Assembly: GCF_000245755.1 (NCBI RefSeq)
Contig: NZ_JH601088.1
Location: 1,299,192 to 1,358,596 of the forward strand
From: Helcococcus kunzii ATCC 51366
GTDB lineage: Bacteria; Bacillota; Clostridia; Tissierellales; Peptoniphilaceae
Length of the DNA stretch: 59,405 bases
Direction of reading: 5' to 3'
The position numbers and the translations under genes were made by a program. Shown piece by piece: positions 29,296 to 37,207 of the stretch. Within the stretch, counting starts at the first letter, position 1. Every line of letters starts with the position of its first letter. The notes under the pieces were generated by a model, which was not told the DNA's origin, ran no database searches, and saw only the letters and a program-made list of their open reading frames with translations.

Positions 29296-30612
29296 TTACC
29301 TCCTTTCGATTAATCTTTTTATATCTCTTTCAAATGTATATTCGAACGCATCAAGCGTATCAATATCATTCGTTCCGTCATCAAGCCTTTCATCTATTCC
29401 TTCGTCTGATTTTTTACTATTCCACACGGCATTGCATAATGCTTCCTCCAGAGTTTTACAATGCTTTGTAATTTTAAATCTTTTGGAATCCATCAATATA
29501 TTTTCAGCTCTTATTCTGTCGTTAATTTCAAGTTTCCAAGCTCCTTTTACAATAATATGATTTAATCCATCATTATAAATTGCCTTTTCAACATCTCTAC
29601 CAAGCACCGACTCAGCATTATCATAATAGAAATAATCAAATGCACCATATAGGCTTTCTACTGCTTTTATAAAATTAATAACCCATTTAGTTATATCTTG
29701 GGTCGTTGTCCCCTCAGCCCTTAATTTAGAACTATATAAAGCATGCAGCTCTTTATAATTAACTGTCATTCCTGAAGCTACTAATGTATGATTGGATTTA
29801 TTTCCACCAAAGTCCATTCCAATTACTTTTTTCGTATAGAATCTTTTTTCTTCAGTTTCATCCAAATAAAAAGACAAAGGTTTATTAGCAAACGTCCTGT
29901 ATATTAATCCTTCTGCTATTGCTCTTTGTCCTAATATGTCTCTTTTATACCAAATTGATTCTTTATCATATTGATCTATAATTTCTTGCTTACGCTCTTC
30001 TGTTAAATTAATATTATCGAAAATAGTAAACGACTGATAGTTGTATCCTTTCAGCTTTTTCTCTTTGTATTTGTCAATATAATTGGTGTATATCTTATGC
30101 TTTGGAGCACTTGGGTTAAGGTCCCAATATATTTTTCTATCCAAAGCCATTAGCTGCCTATTGAATGCTTCTTTAATTGTATTATCATGATGCTGGTTAA
30201 TTTCTGTTGCAATCCACATTCCGTATGAGTTACCCCTAAAAGACTTGTAAGAATTTTCTTTCATTCCACCTGCAAATATAACAACTTTTAGACCAGTGTA
30301 GGATTTAATAAATAGTGCTTCATTTGATTTATATTTTCCCCATTTACAACGACCTCTGAAAATATATTCAAGTCCAAATCCATTTGCATCTCCAATGTTT
30401 AACTTTGCATTAGCTACTGTAGAACCTGTAGCAAGGTGTAATTTATCTCTACAGTGGTCTAAGTCATACGCGAAGGCAAATACATTATCTATAGTCTTTC
30501 CTGCTCTTACAGCCCCTTCTGCAACGTTTATCGTTGAATTTCTACAGGCTCTAATATAATCTATGTGCTTTTGCCCAAAATTATAATTAATCCTCTTGCT
30601 TTTGGTCGCCAT
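29296..30612 (-). CDS. Terminase large subunit
   Basis: The protein has 438 residues. An N-terminal ATPase has a deviant Walker A (AEGAVRAGKTI) near residue 36 and an acidic motif (MWIATEIN) near residue 130. A C-terminal RNase H-like nuclease begins KVIGMDFGGNKSNHT near residue 265. This is the PBSX XtmB type. It packages DNA through the portal. The gene overlaps that of the small subunit by 26 bases. Confidence 0.95.
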   Translation of the reverse strand: MATKSKRINYNFGQKHIDYIRACRNSTINVAEGAVRAGKTIDNVFAFAYDLDHCRDKLHLATGSTVANAKLNIGDANGFGLEYIFRGRCKWGKYKSNEALFIKSYTGLKVVIFAGGMKENSYKSFRGNSYGMWIATEINQHHDNTIKEAFNRQLMALDRKIYWDLNPSAPKHKIYTNYIDKYKEKKLKGYNYQSFTIFDNINLTEERKQEIIDQYDKESIWYKRDILGQRAIAEGLIYRTFANKPLSFYLDETEEKRFYTKKVIGMDFGGNKSNHTLVASGMTVNYKELHALYSSKLRAEGTTTQDITKWVINFIKAVESLYGAFDYFYYDNAESVLGRDVEKAIYNDGLNHIIVKGAWKLEINDRIRAENILMDSKRFKITKHCKTLEEALCNAVWNSKKSDEGIDERLDDGTNDIDTLDAFEYTFERDIKRLIERR

Positions 30613-31285
30613 AAATCACACCTCTTATATCTTCTATATCTTCATAGTCGTTATCAGATCCTTTTATATGAGCTGTTCTTGCCTTAATATTTTCAATTCT
30701 TGCCTTTTGTTCCTCAGTAGCCAATGGATCTTCATTAATCATCTTTTCATATTGCTTAATCATATTATTTAATTGTGATTGCACTCTAGATAATGAATTA
30801 AGATAATTACTTTGTTTTGTTTGTGCTGATTCTACTGCAAATTGTTCTCCTATAGTTTTACCTGCAGAATAACCAGACTTTATAATATTATGGTCATACT
30901 TGTCATCTACATACATTATTTTTTGAGACCTAATAATTGCAGCATAAGCTAATACTATTTGGTCCCATAATAAATCGATTGGATTTTTTGTTTTTATAGC
31001 CTCAACTATTTCTAATGTTTCACTTGGAAGAAATCTCTCAAACAACCCATGTTTTTTTGCATTTGTATTTTTCGGCTGTCCGCCTTTTTTCCTTTTGGAG
31101 CGTTCCGTATTTTTCTGGAACGTTCCGTTTAATTTTTGTTCCCATTTATCTTTACTTTTCCAACCTCGAACAGTTCCTGCTGAAATATCTAGCTGTCTAG
31201 CAATCTCAACCAAATCAATATTTCCTTTATTTTCTTGGTATATTTCAAAGGCTTTTTCTCGATTTGGATTCCTTTGTCTAGCCAA
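30587..31285 (-). CDS. Terminase small subunit
   Basis: This 232-residue protein starts at TTG (31285) behind AGGAGGCGAATAATA. The N-terminal helix-turn-helix (VEIARQLDISAGTVRGWKSKDKW) is followed by the basic GGQPKNTNAKKHG motif typical of XtmA-like subunits. It recognises the packaging site, which is often close to or within its own gene. Confidence 0.93.
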   Translation of the reverse strand: MARQRNPNREKAFEIYQENKGNIDLVEIARQLDISAGTVRGWKSKDKWEQKLNGTFQKNTERSKRKKGGQPKNTNAKKHGLFERFLPSETLEIVEAIKTKNPIDLLWDQIVLAYAAIIRSQKIMYVDDKYDHNIIKSGYSAGKTIGEQFAVESAQTKQSNYLNSLSRVQSQLNNMIKQYEKMINEDPLATEEQKARIENIKARTAHIKGSDNDYEDIEDIRGVIYGDQKQED

Positions 31286-31353
31286 ATATTATTCGCCTCC
31301 TATTCGTTTTGTATTTTAATAATAGGTATAGAAAAAGGACAACCCCAGGCACG

Positions 31354-31391
31354 TGTGATTTAATCATAATCACATCGTTTATCCATCTCAA
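31354..31391 (-). promoter_or_regulatory. Candidate late promoter with palindrome, upstream of terminase
   Basis: On the minus strand TTGAGA (31386-31391) and TATGAT (31363-31368) are 17 bases apart. TGTGATT (31354-31360) and AATCACA (31368-31374) form a perfect 7-bp inverted repeat over the -10 region. This 142-base gap between the late regulator and the terminase gene is where late transcription would start and where a pac/cos site may lie. Confidence 0.5.
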
Positions 31392-31427
31392 GTTATCCTT
31401 AAAAGCTATTTATAATTACCTATTCTT

Positions 31428-31886
31428 TTATAATACTATATTATCACAAGTGAGTGTCCCTCTTTGTCCCAAAATTTTTTCAACTTCTCGTATACCTTTT
31501 TCATGCAATCTTTGTACGGTACTTTTATTAGAATATATAAGTGTTGCAATTTTTCTAAAACTTAAAAATTCTAAGTATCTATAACTCAATACTATAACTA
31601 TTTCATTATCATCAATTGAATTTATAACTTCATCAATTTCTTCTTTGATATTGTACCTTTCAATAATTCTTTGATTGTATTTTTCTATTGCTTCATCTTT
31701 CTTAAATAATTTATTTACAAATGTGGTTTCAGTGTTAATGGATGATTGAACTTTTTCACTATTAGAAAAACTTCCTATACTTGTAGCTAACTCATTCCAC
31801 TCTTGAATTTTCTTTTTATCTAATTGGATAAGCTCATCTATTTTATATGCTCTATTAAGCCATTGTTTTACTTCATCAAACGTCAA
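31428..31886 (-). CDS. ArpU/DUF1492-like late transcription regulator
   Basis: This 152-residue protein starts at TTG (31886) with AGGGGGTGA before it. The last 60 residues (VLSYRYLEFLSFRKIATLIYSNKSTVQRLHEKGIREV) are a sigma-region-4-like helix-turn-helix, as in ArpU and related phage late regulators. It is the last gene before the terminase, the standard place for a late activator. Confidence 0.8.
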   Translation of the reverse strand: MTFDEVKQWLNRAYKIDELIQLDKKKIQEWNELATSIGSFSNSEKVQSSINTETTFVNKLFKKDEAIEKYNQRIIERYNIKEEIDEVINSIDDNEIVIVLSYRYLEFLSFRKIATLIYSNKSTVQRLHEKGIREVEKILGQRGTLTCDNIVL

Positions 31887-31889
31887 GAT

Positions 31890-32069
31890 TCACCCCCTAT
31901 CTAATATCTTATTTATTTTCTTCCTAATCTTTTTATTTTTTCTATATAACTCTATTAGTTCAATAGTTTCATCACCAGTTATTATGTCATCATCGTACTT
32001 TTGTTCTAAAACTTTAATCCTATCTAGGTTGTTCAGATAATCTAAAGTTAACTGATCCCTCTCACTCAT
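31890..32069 (-). CDS. Small charged phage protein (59 residues)
   Basis: The ATG at 32069 overlaps the previous stop as ATGA, with GGAGGT upstream. The product starts MSERDQLTLDYLNNL and ends with a lysine-rich helix. It was found by reading the gap between the neighbouring genes. Function is unknown. It belongs to a chain of stop-start overlaps. Confidence 0.7.
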   Translation of the reverse strand: MSERDQLTLDYLNNLDRIKVLEQKYDDDIITGDETIELIELYRKNKKIRKKINKILDRG

Positions 32070-32161
32070 TTTCTATACCTCCAATATGCCCAAATGATGA
32101 ATATAATATTAAATATTACAATCCCTGCTAGTATGTATCCTATATAATCTAATAAACTCAT
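32066..32161 (-). CDS. 31-residue single-span membrane peptide
   Basis: The ATG at 32161 overlaps the upstream stop (ATGA), and GGTGGAGG precedes it. The peptide, starting MSLLDYIGYILAG, is one hydrophobic helix followed by WAYWRYRK. Overlaps at both ends and the strong ribosome site argue for translation despite its size. Function is unknown. Confidence 0.6.
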   Translation of the reverse strand: MSLLDYIGYILAGIVIFNIIFIIWAYWRYRK

Positions 32162-32352
32162 TCCTCCACCTCATCTCCAACATTCACTATTTCAATTACT
32201 TCGTTAATTGTTTCTAATTTAGCGATTAGCTTTGATTTTTCCTTTTCTTTATCCCACATTACAAATTGCAATTTCTCAACTTCTATCAATCTTTCTTCTA
32301 TTCTTGTTTTTATTTTGTATAATTCTAATAGTAAATTTTCTTGATTAATCAT
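32158..32352 (-). CDS. Small coiled-coil phage protein (64 residues)
   Basis: This charged helical protein (ENLLLELYKIKTRIEERLIEVEK...) has a good ribosome site and lies in the coupled run of small genes between the RNA ligase and the late regulator. No family was recognised. Confidence 0.6.
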   Translation of the reverse strand: MINQENLLLELYKIKTRIEERLIEVEKLQFVMWDKEKEKSKLIAKLETINEVIEIVNVGDEVEE

Positions 32353-32367
32353 TCCTCCACCTCTTCC

Positions 32368-32550
32368 TTATGTTAAAAAATATCCTTGTTCCTTATAATC
32401 TTCCCAATCTGATAACCTAAAAACTCTTTCTTCTCTTCTTATACTCCCCCATATATTCACAGTTAATTCAACATCAACATAAGTCTTTCCATTTAATGTA
32501 GTTATTTCTTCTTTGTGAATTTCTTTTATACTCGCTCTCAATAAATCCAT
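32368..32550 (-). CDS. Hypothetical phage protein (60 residues)
   Basis: The ATG overlaps the RNA ligase stop codon (TAATG), so it is translationally coupled. The sequence is beta-strand rich (TYVDVELTVNIWGSIRREERVF). No family was recognised. Confidence 0.6.
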   Translation of the reverse strand: MDLLRASIKEIHKEEITTLNGKTYVDVELTVNIWGSIRREERVFRLSDWEDYKEQGYFLT

Positions 32551-33473
32551 TATTCCACCTCTTCAAACATTATTTTTTTAATCAATGGAACTATCAAACT
32601 TCCTTTTTTTCTAACTATTTGATAAACAAGATTTTTGTCAACTTCTGGATTTTCTTTAATTAATTCTTTCTTGATGTCTTCTTGTACTAATTTAATAATT
32701 TCCCCAATATTTTGTGGAATCAGTTCAATATCTCCATGGCTTAAAACATTTACTACTCTATTCTTTGTAATATAACTTTCTACCAAGTTGTGTAATTTAA
32801 TTTCTTCTTCCCCTAATTCTATTTTTACTTTATTTCTAACCTCTGAAAAATCTTCTGTTTTGTGTTTTACCACTGGATAATATATTCCATTGTTATTTGA
32901 ATTTAATACATAGTTATCTACATTAGGTTTATAAACATAACCTTCAAAGGTATTTCCACCATAAGTTGATTCTTTAGGTAATTCTTCTTTAACTAAATCA
33001 ATCAATTTTCCTGTTTTTATAATTTTTGCCACAAACTCTTCTTTTACTAACTCGTACAAATCTTTTTTACTCGCTATAATTTTTCCATTTGTAAAGTGAA
33101 TGAAGCAATCATAAAACCTAACTTGCCTTTCTTTATCCTTATTGGCTTGATAATCTGTTTTTTGTACTCCACTACCAAACAATTCTCCATACAAAGTAAC
33201 TTGTTCTATATCTGCATTTTCAGCAATAAAACCTTGTAATTCTGCAATAATATCTTCCGATAGTTCAAATACATCAGAGTAAGGTTTTTCATCAGTTATA
33301 AAAGTTGACCTTTTACCAACTCCAACTCTTAAATTTTTATCAACTGTTAATTGAATATTAGTTCCATGATTTTTTTCAGTTGCATAATATTCATCATCTA
33401 ATTTCCCAATTAAATCTCTTGTTTTCCCTATCGCATAATGATTTGTTAAGCTCGGGTATCTTGTAAATTTCAT
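32550..33473 (-). CDS. Rnl2-type RNA ligase
   Basis: The protein has 307 residues. It shows the nucleotidyltransferase motifs of the Rnl2 family: KNHG with the adenylylated lysine at residue 34, ELFG (97-100), EGYVYKP (177-183) and K203-H-K205. Length and the C-terminal helical domain fit Rnl2. These ATP-dependent ligases seal nicked RNA and in other phages repair tRNAs cut by host defence. No partner kinase (Pnkp) is nearby. Its start overlaps the previous stop (ATGA). Confidence 0.85.
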   Translation of the reverse strand: MKFTRYPSLTNHYAIGKTRDLIGKLDDEYYATEKNHGTNIQLTVDKNLRVGVGKRSTFITDEKPYSDVFELSEDIIAELQGFIAENADIEQVTLYGELFGSGVQKTDYQANKDKERQVRFYDCFIHFTNGKIIASKKDLYELVKEEFVAKIIKTGKLIDLVKEELPKESTYGGNTFEGYVYKPNVDNYVLNSNNNGIYYPVVKHKTEDFSEVRNKVKIELGEEEIKLHNLVESYITKNRVVNVLSHGDIELIPQNIGEIIKLVQEDIKKELIKENPEVDKNLVYQIVRKKGSLIVPLIKKIMFEEVE

Positions 33474-33781
33474 TCTTCCACCTCTTCAATTTCTGGATTA
33501 TAATTAATATTAAAATAATCCTCTTCAATCAAATACTCATTCAATTCTGATTTAAGCCTTTCAATGTCTCCATTATAAAAATTAATAATTTTTACTAAAA
33601 CTTTTGGAAAACTACTAAAATCTTCAAAAGACAATTCATAATTATTTTGATTCTCTCTGTAGGCTGCTATATAATTAATCAGTCCTTGCAAAGTAAGATT
33701 ATTAAGTATGCTTTTAAGTTCATCATTTGTAATTTGTGTCCTTTTTCCACTAGTTAAGTTAAATCTTGCTAAACTTCTCAT
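33470..33781 (-). CDS. Hypothetical phage protein (103 residues)
   Basis: This helical protein starts MRSLARFNLTSGKRTQITNDELKSIL and ends acidic. It is coupled to the RNA ligase by a 4-base overlap and may act with it; nothing in its sequence shows how. No recognised family. Confidence 0.6.
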   Translation of the reverse strand: MRSLARFNLTSGKRTQITNDELKSILNNLTLQGLINYIAAYRENQNNYELSFEDFSSFPKVLVKIINFYNGDIERLKSELNEYLIEEDYFNINYNPEIEEVEE

Positions 33782-34021
33782 TCACTTTCCCTCCTCATAG
33801 AAACTAATCTTTTTTTCCATATATAAGGCAATCTCGTTTTTTAATATCCACAATCTAATTTTTTCATAATGTTTTTTCGTTGATGTATATCCTAATCTCA
33901 TGTATCTCTGAAAAGAACCATCGCATATGTCTAATTCCTCGTATATGTCTTTAAGCATAAGTCCTTGTTCCTCTTTGATTTTTAGAATTTTGTCTACATC
34001 TATTTTGTATTTAGCGACCAT
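33782..34021 (-). CDS. Small helix-turn-helix protein (79 residues)
   Basis: Residues 8-45 (VDKILKIKEEQGLMLKDIYEELDICDGSFQRYMRLG) look like a short DNA-binding helix-turn-helix of the kind used by phage regulators. The gene abuts both neighbours. Its target is unknown. Confidence 0.55.
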   Translation of the reverse strand: MVAKYKIDVDKILKIKEEQGLMLKDIYEELDICDGSFQRYMRLGYTSTKKHYEKIRLWILKNEIALYMEKKISFYEEGK

Positions 34022-34022
34022 A

Positions 34023-34253
34023 TTACACTTCCGTAATTATGTAATTATCATCACTATACAAGAAACATTCTTTATAATTTTTGAATTGAAATAATCCATA
34101 TGTTTCGTATAGCTCAATACACTTTGCTTTATCATTATGAATTAATAGCTTTTCATTCCTATTATTAATCGCGTTGAATTTATATATTTTCCCTATCTTA
34201 AACTTTTTATCATTTTTATTTACTTCTACTTTTTTCTTTTTTATCCATTTCAT
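34023..34253 (-). CDS. Hypothetical basic phage protein (76 residues)
   Basis: A lysine-rich N-terminus (MKWIKKKKVEVNKNDKKFKIG) is followed by a beta-rich region. It is the first of the small genes after RusA. Not recognised. Confidence 0.55.
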   Translation of the reverse strand: MKWIKKKKVEVNKNDKKFKIGKIYKFNAINNRNEKLLIHNDKAKCIELYETYGLFQFKNYKECFLYSDDNYIITEV

Positions 34254-34265
34254 TTTTATTTTCCT

Positions 34266-34694
34266 TTATTGTATTTTTTCAATTTTTACATAAATTCCTA
34301 CTACATCATTCCAAAATTTTTCAGTAATTTCACTTGAAACTTGTGCATCATCTTCCCAAAATCTTAATTTAGTCATCTGATCTTTAAAAGCTTTTATGAT
34401 ATTGTCGGTATCAGGCTTAGTATCTTTATAGACTCCAATTTTAGTCTTATCTTTAGTTCCATAACACCATTTAGTAACAAGTCTTAAAGGACCTATTAAA
34501 GGCTTATCTGGTTTATGTCTATAAAGTTCAGACTTAAATATTTCTTTCGCCTCTCTTAAAAGTGGTGCATCATATATAATTGGTTTATTATCTTTATAAC
34601 TCCAAGTGATTTTTTTCTGTTGACCTGTAGCTGTAGGTATTTTTTCAAGAGGTATAAAAAACTCTATTGTGTTATTTATTTGTCTATCTTCCAA
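34266..34694 (-). CDS. RusA-like Holliday junction resolvase
   Basis: The preferred start is TTG at 34694 (142 residues), right behind AAAGGAGGAAAA. An ATG at 34781 would place a terminator hairpin inside the coding region. The motif KPDTDNIIKAFKDQMT with the downstream acidic DDAQVSSE matches RusA active-site aspartates. It resolves recombination junctions before packaging. Confidence 0.85.
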   Translation of the reverse strand: MEDRQINNTIEFFIPLEKIPTATGQQKKITWSYKDNKPIIYDAPLLREAKEIFKSELYRHKPDKPLIGPLRLVTKWCYGTKDKTKIGVYKDTKPDTDNIIKAFKDQMTKLRFWEDDAQVSSEITEKFWNDVVGIYVKIEKIQ

Positions 34695-34741
34695 TTTTCC
34701 TCCTTTGAAAATTTTTCTTAGGTGATGGTCGTGCATGAATA

Positions 34742-34770
34742 AAAGGGCGGAGCTTAACGCCCTTTTTTCA
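34742..34770. terminator. Hairpin between replication and resolvase genes
   Basis: GGGCG-gagcttaa-CGCCC with AAAA before and TTTTTT after on the plus strand; on the minus strand TTTTATTC follows. It is a plausible bidirectional terminator at the end of the replication operon. Confidence 0.65.
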
Positions 34771-34779
34771 TTCACAATC

Positions 34780-34969
34780 ACCTGTGCCGAACTTCACCTG
34801 TGAAGAAAATAATATATATATATATATATAGTTTTTGCTTCGCATGACAATACTATTGATTTTTCTTTCTTCACACATTAACTGTGAAAGGAAAAAACTA
34901 TTGTTTTTTCACACTTAAGCCTAAAATTGACCTATGAAAATACTATTGATTTTTCTTTCTTCACACATG
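34780..34969. other. Candidate phage replication origin (repeat-rich interval)
   Basis: This 190-base gene-free interval directly follows the primase-helicase gene. It contains a 30-base perfect direct repeat (34849-34878 and 34939-34968, both ending CTTTCTTCACACAT), and repeated TTCACA/TGTGAA motifs in both orientations (near 34784, 34795, 34869, 34882, 34906 and 34959). It also has a run of TA dinucleotides (34812-34830). Iterons plus an AT-rich tract beside the initiator gene fit an origin, as reported for the Sfi21 replication module. Confidence 0.55.
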
Positions 34970-37207
34970 TTACTTTTCTTCCTTTAGGGTAACAATTGAT
35001 TCTTTTTGTCCATCAATTTTTTTAGTTTCAAACCCCTTATGTTCTTTAATCCTGTTCCAAACAGTCCTATTAGTTACGCCTAAATAGTCAGATAAATCTT
35101 CTATAGTAACATCACCTTCAACTGAACAAGCCTTAAAAGCAACTTCTAGAGCCTTCATTCTTTCTTCTTTCTTTTCTTCTGGTGACTTAATATTTTCTTG
35201 AGCCTGCTGCCATGCTGGTTTTTCACCTTGAGGAATAACTTTTTCCAACACCTTTTTGTCGTCTAATTCATGTATTGGATACTTAAACCAAATATTTACA
35301 GGATCAAATGACCTAAACTCTCTTAGAGTTCCTTCTATTCTCCACGCTGTTTTATGCCTTGCATCATCTTTAATTTTAAATATTTCTTTTTCGATTTCCG
35401 CAAGTTCAATCTTAGAATATATCTGTTCAGCGTGGTATCTCATCTTAGTTTCTAGCTTTTCATCATTTGCGGTAATTTTATTGGTATAATATTCAAGATT
35501 TCTTTGCTTAATTAATCTTGATAAGAACAATCCTGCAAGTCTTGATTCTTCAATATCTTTCATTTTTTCATCATATTCTAATTGAATTACATCAAGTAAT
35601 GCGTCTGGATCTCTAGCGAAAACTCCAGAACCTGAAGCTCTATCCATAGCTTTTTTGCTACCTTGCGAACCTTTACTATGGTGATGCGCATAAATTACTG
35701 CACATCCTAATTCGGTAGCAACCTTATCGAATTGATTAGTAAAGTGAGCCATCTGATCAGCAGAATTCTCATCCCCTGTAATAACTTTGTATATTGGGTC
35801 AATTACAACTGCTATATAGTCTTTTTTTTGAGCTCTTCTGATTAGCTTTGGGGCTAACTTATCCATTGGTACAGCTTTACCTCTTAAGTTCCATATTTCT
35901 ATGTTATTTATCCCTTTTGGTTCATATTCTAGAGCTTTATATACATCCTTAAATCTATGAAGTGCTGAAGGTTTATCTAGTTCTAAATTGACATATAGCA
36001 CTTTACCTTGTGCACAGTCCCAATTTAGCCATTTTTTTCCTTCTGCAAGAGCTATTACTAGTTGTATCATTAAATATGATTTACCAGCCTTACTAGGTCC
36101 AGCAAGTAGCATTTTATGACCTTGTCTAAGCACACCATTAATCAATGGTGGAGATAATTCTGGTAGATTATCGAATACATCAGCAAGTGATTCTGGTTCA
36201 GGCAAATCATCATTTACACCTTCAATCCACTCTTCCCATTCTTCCCAAGAATGTTTACCTATATTTTTATCTATGATAAATTGTTTTTTATCTCCACGAT
36301 AAACACCTGGAAGCCTTGAAAGTCTTGATGGATTTCTATTTTGCTTATCTATTGCAAAACCGTTCTTCTCACATACTTTGTAAAGATAATCGACTCTTTT
36401 TCTATAATCTTCATAAGTATTTGCATCAATTTTTACTATTGCATGAACAGATTTTCCGCCACTAAAAACTAACATTTTTATTGGAAGTTCAAGTTCTCTA
36501 AGAATAGATTCTTGTTTTTCAATTTCTACTACATCAGATTCTACAAGAGCATACCTATAATCAGTTACATTATCATTTTTTATGCCTTTTCCATCTAGCG
36601 GATTAAATCTTATCCAAGCACCAGCAGTCTTATCATAAGTACCAAATACATCTTCTATATTGTTATATTTATTTAACTCTTGAAGTAAGTCCCCAGCAGT
36701 TCGGCTATAAACACCTTTTGTAGGTTTTTTAACTCCATCATAGTCATATGTTTCAGTAACATATCCTACATACTCTGTAGCTTCAAATAAGGTTTCTAAA
36801 TAAGTTTTTACTTGCTCTACTTGGTTAAACTCTTTATCAGTTGGAATCTTTATTTCTTTTTCTTCTATGTAGTTATGATCTACAACTACTAATTCGTCTG
36901 ATATAGTATCATTCCAATCAAGAGCAAATTCTTCTTTCTGACCTGGAAATCTAAATCCTTGTTGTTTTGCATATTCTACTATCGTTCCACCTGTTACAGG
37001 TGTAGGGTTACCATAGAATGTATTCCATTTTATGTAACACTCTCCTGGTTTATATCTTTCTATATCTCTCTTACTCCATTCATCCCAATCATATGCAGAT
37101 AAGCCTTCATGTTGTAAAGCCATTCCTACATTTATCCATTCTTGATAATCTAACCTTGAGGGCTCTATATGTTTTAGTAATTCCTTGTGATTTATTTTAT
37201 TGTTCAT
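34970..37207 (-). CDS. Primase-helicase (PriCT, AEP-like primase and RepA-type ATPase domains)
   Basis: The protein has 745 residues. The N-terminus (HKELLKHIEPSRLDYQEWINVGMAL) is a PriCT-2-type domain. The middle (about 210-315) contains SGGKSVHAIVKID and RLSRLPGVYR, as in archaeo-eukaryotic-type phage primases. Residues 350-600 are a RecA-like ATPase with Walker A GPSKAGKS, Walker B VVIDPIYK and HHHSKG. The C-terminus has a helix-turn-helix. It probably primes and unwinds phage DNA. Confidence 0.88.
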   Translation of the reverse strand: MNNKINHKELLKHIEPSRLDYQEWINVGMALQHEGLSAYDWDEWSKRDIERYKPGECYIKWNTFYGNPTPVTGGTIVEYAKQQGFRFPGQKEEFALDWNDTISDELVVVDHNYIEEKEIKIPTDKEFNQVEQVKTYLETLFEATEYVGYVTETYDYDGVKKPTKGVYSRTAGDLLQELNKYNNIEDVFGTYDKTAGAWIRFNPLDGKGIKNDNVTDYRYALVESDVVEIEKQESILRELELPIKMLVFSGGKSVHAIVKIDANTYEDYRKRVDYLYKVCEKNGFAIDKQNRNPSRLSRLPGVYRGDKKQFIIDKNIGKHSWEEWEEWIEGVNDDLPEPESLADVFDNLPELSPPLINGVLRQGHKMLLAGPSKAGKSYLMIQLVIALAEGKKWLNWDCAQGKVLYVNLELDKPSALHRFKDVYKALEYEPKGINNIEIWNLRGKAVPMDKLAPKLIRRAQKKDYIAVVIDPIYKVITGDENSADQMAHFTNQFDKVATELGCAVIYAHHHSKGSQGSKKAMDRASGSGVFARDPDALLDVIQLEYDEKMKDIEESRLAGLFLSRLIKQRNLEYYTNKITANDEKLETKMRYHAEQIYSKIELAEIEKEIFKIKDDARHKTAWRIEGTLREFRSFDPVNIWFKYPIHELDDKKVLEKVIPQGEKPAWQQAQENIKSPEEKKEERMKALEVAFKACSVEGDVTIEDLSDYLGVTNRTVWNRIKEHKGFETKKIDGQKESIVTLKEEK

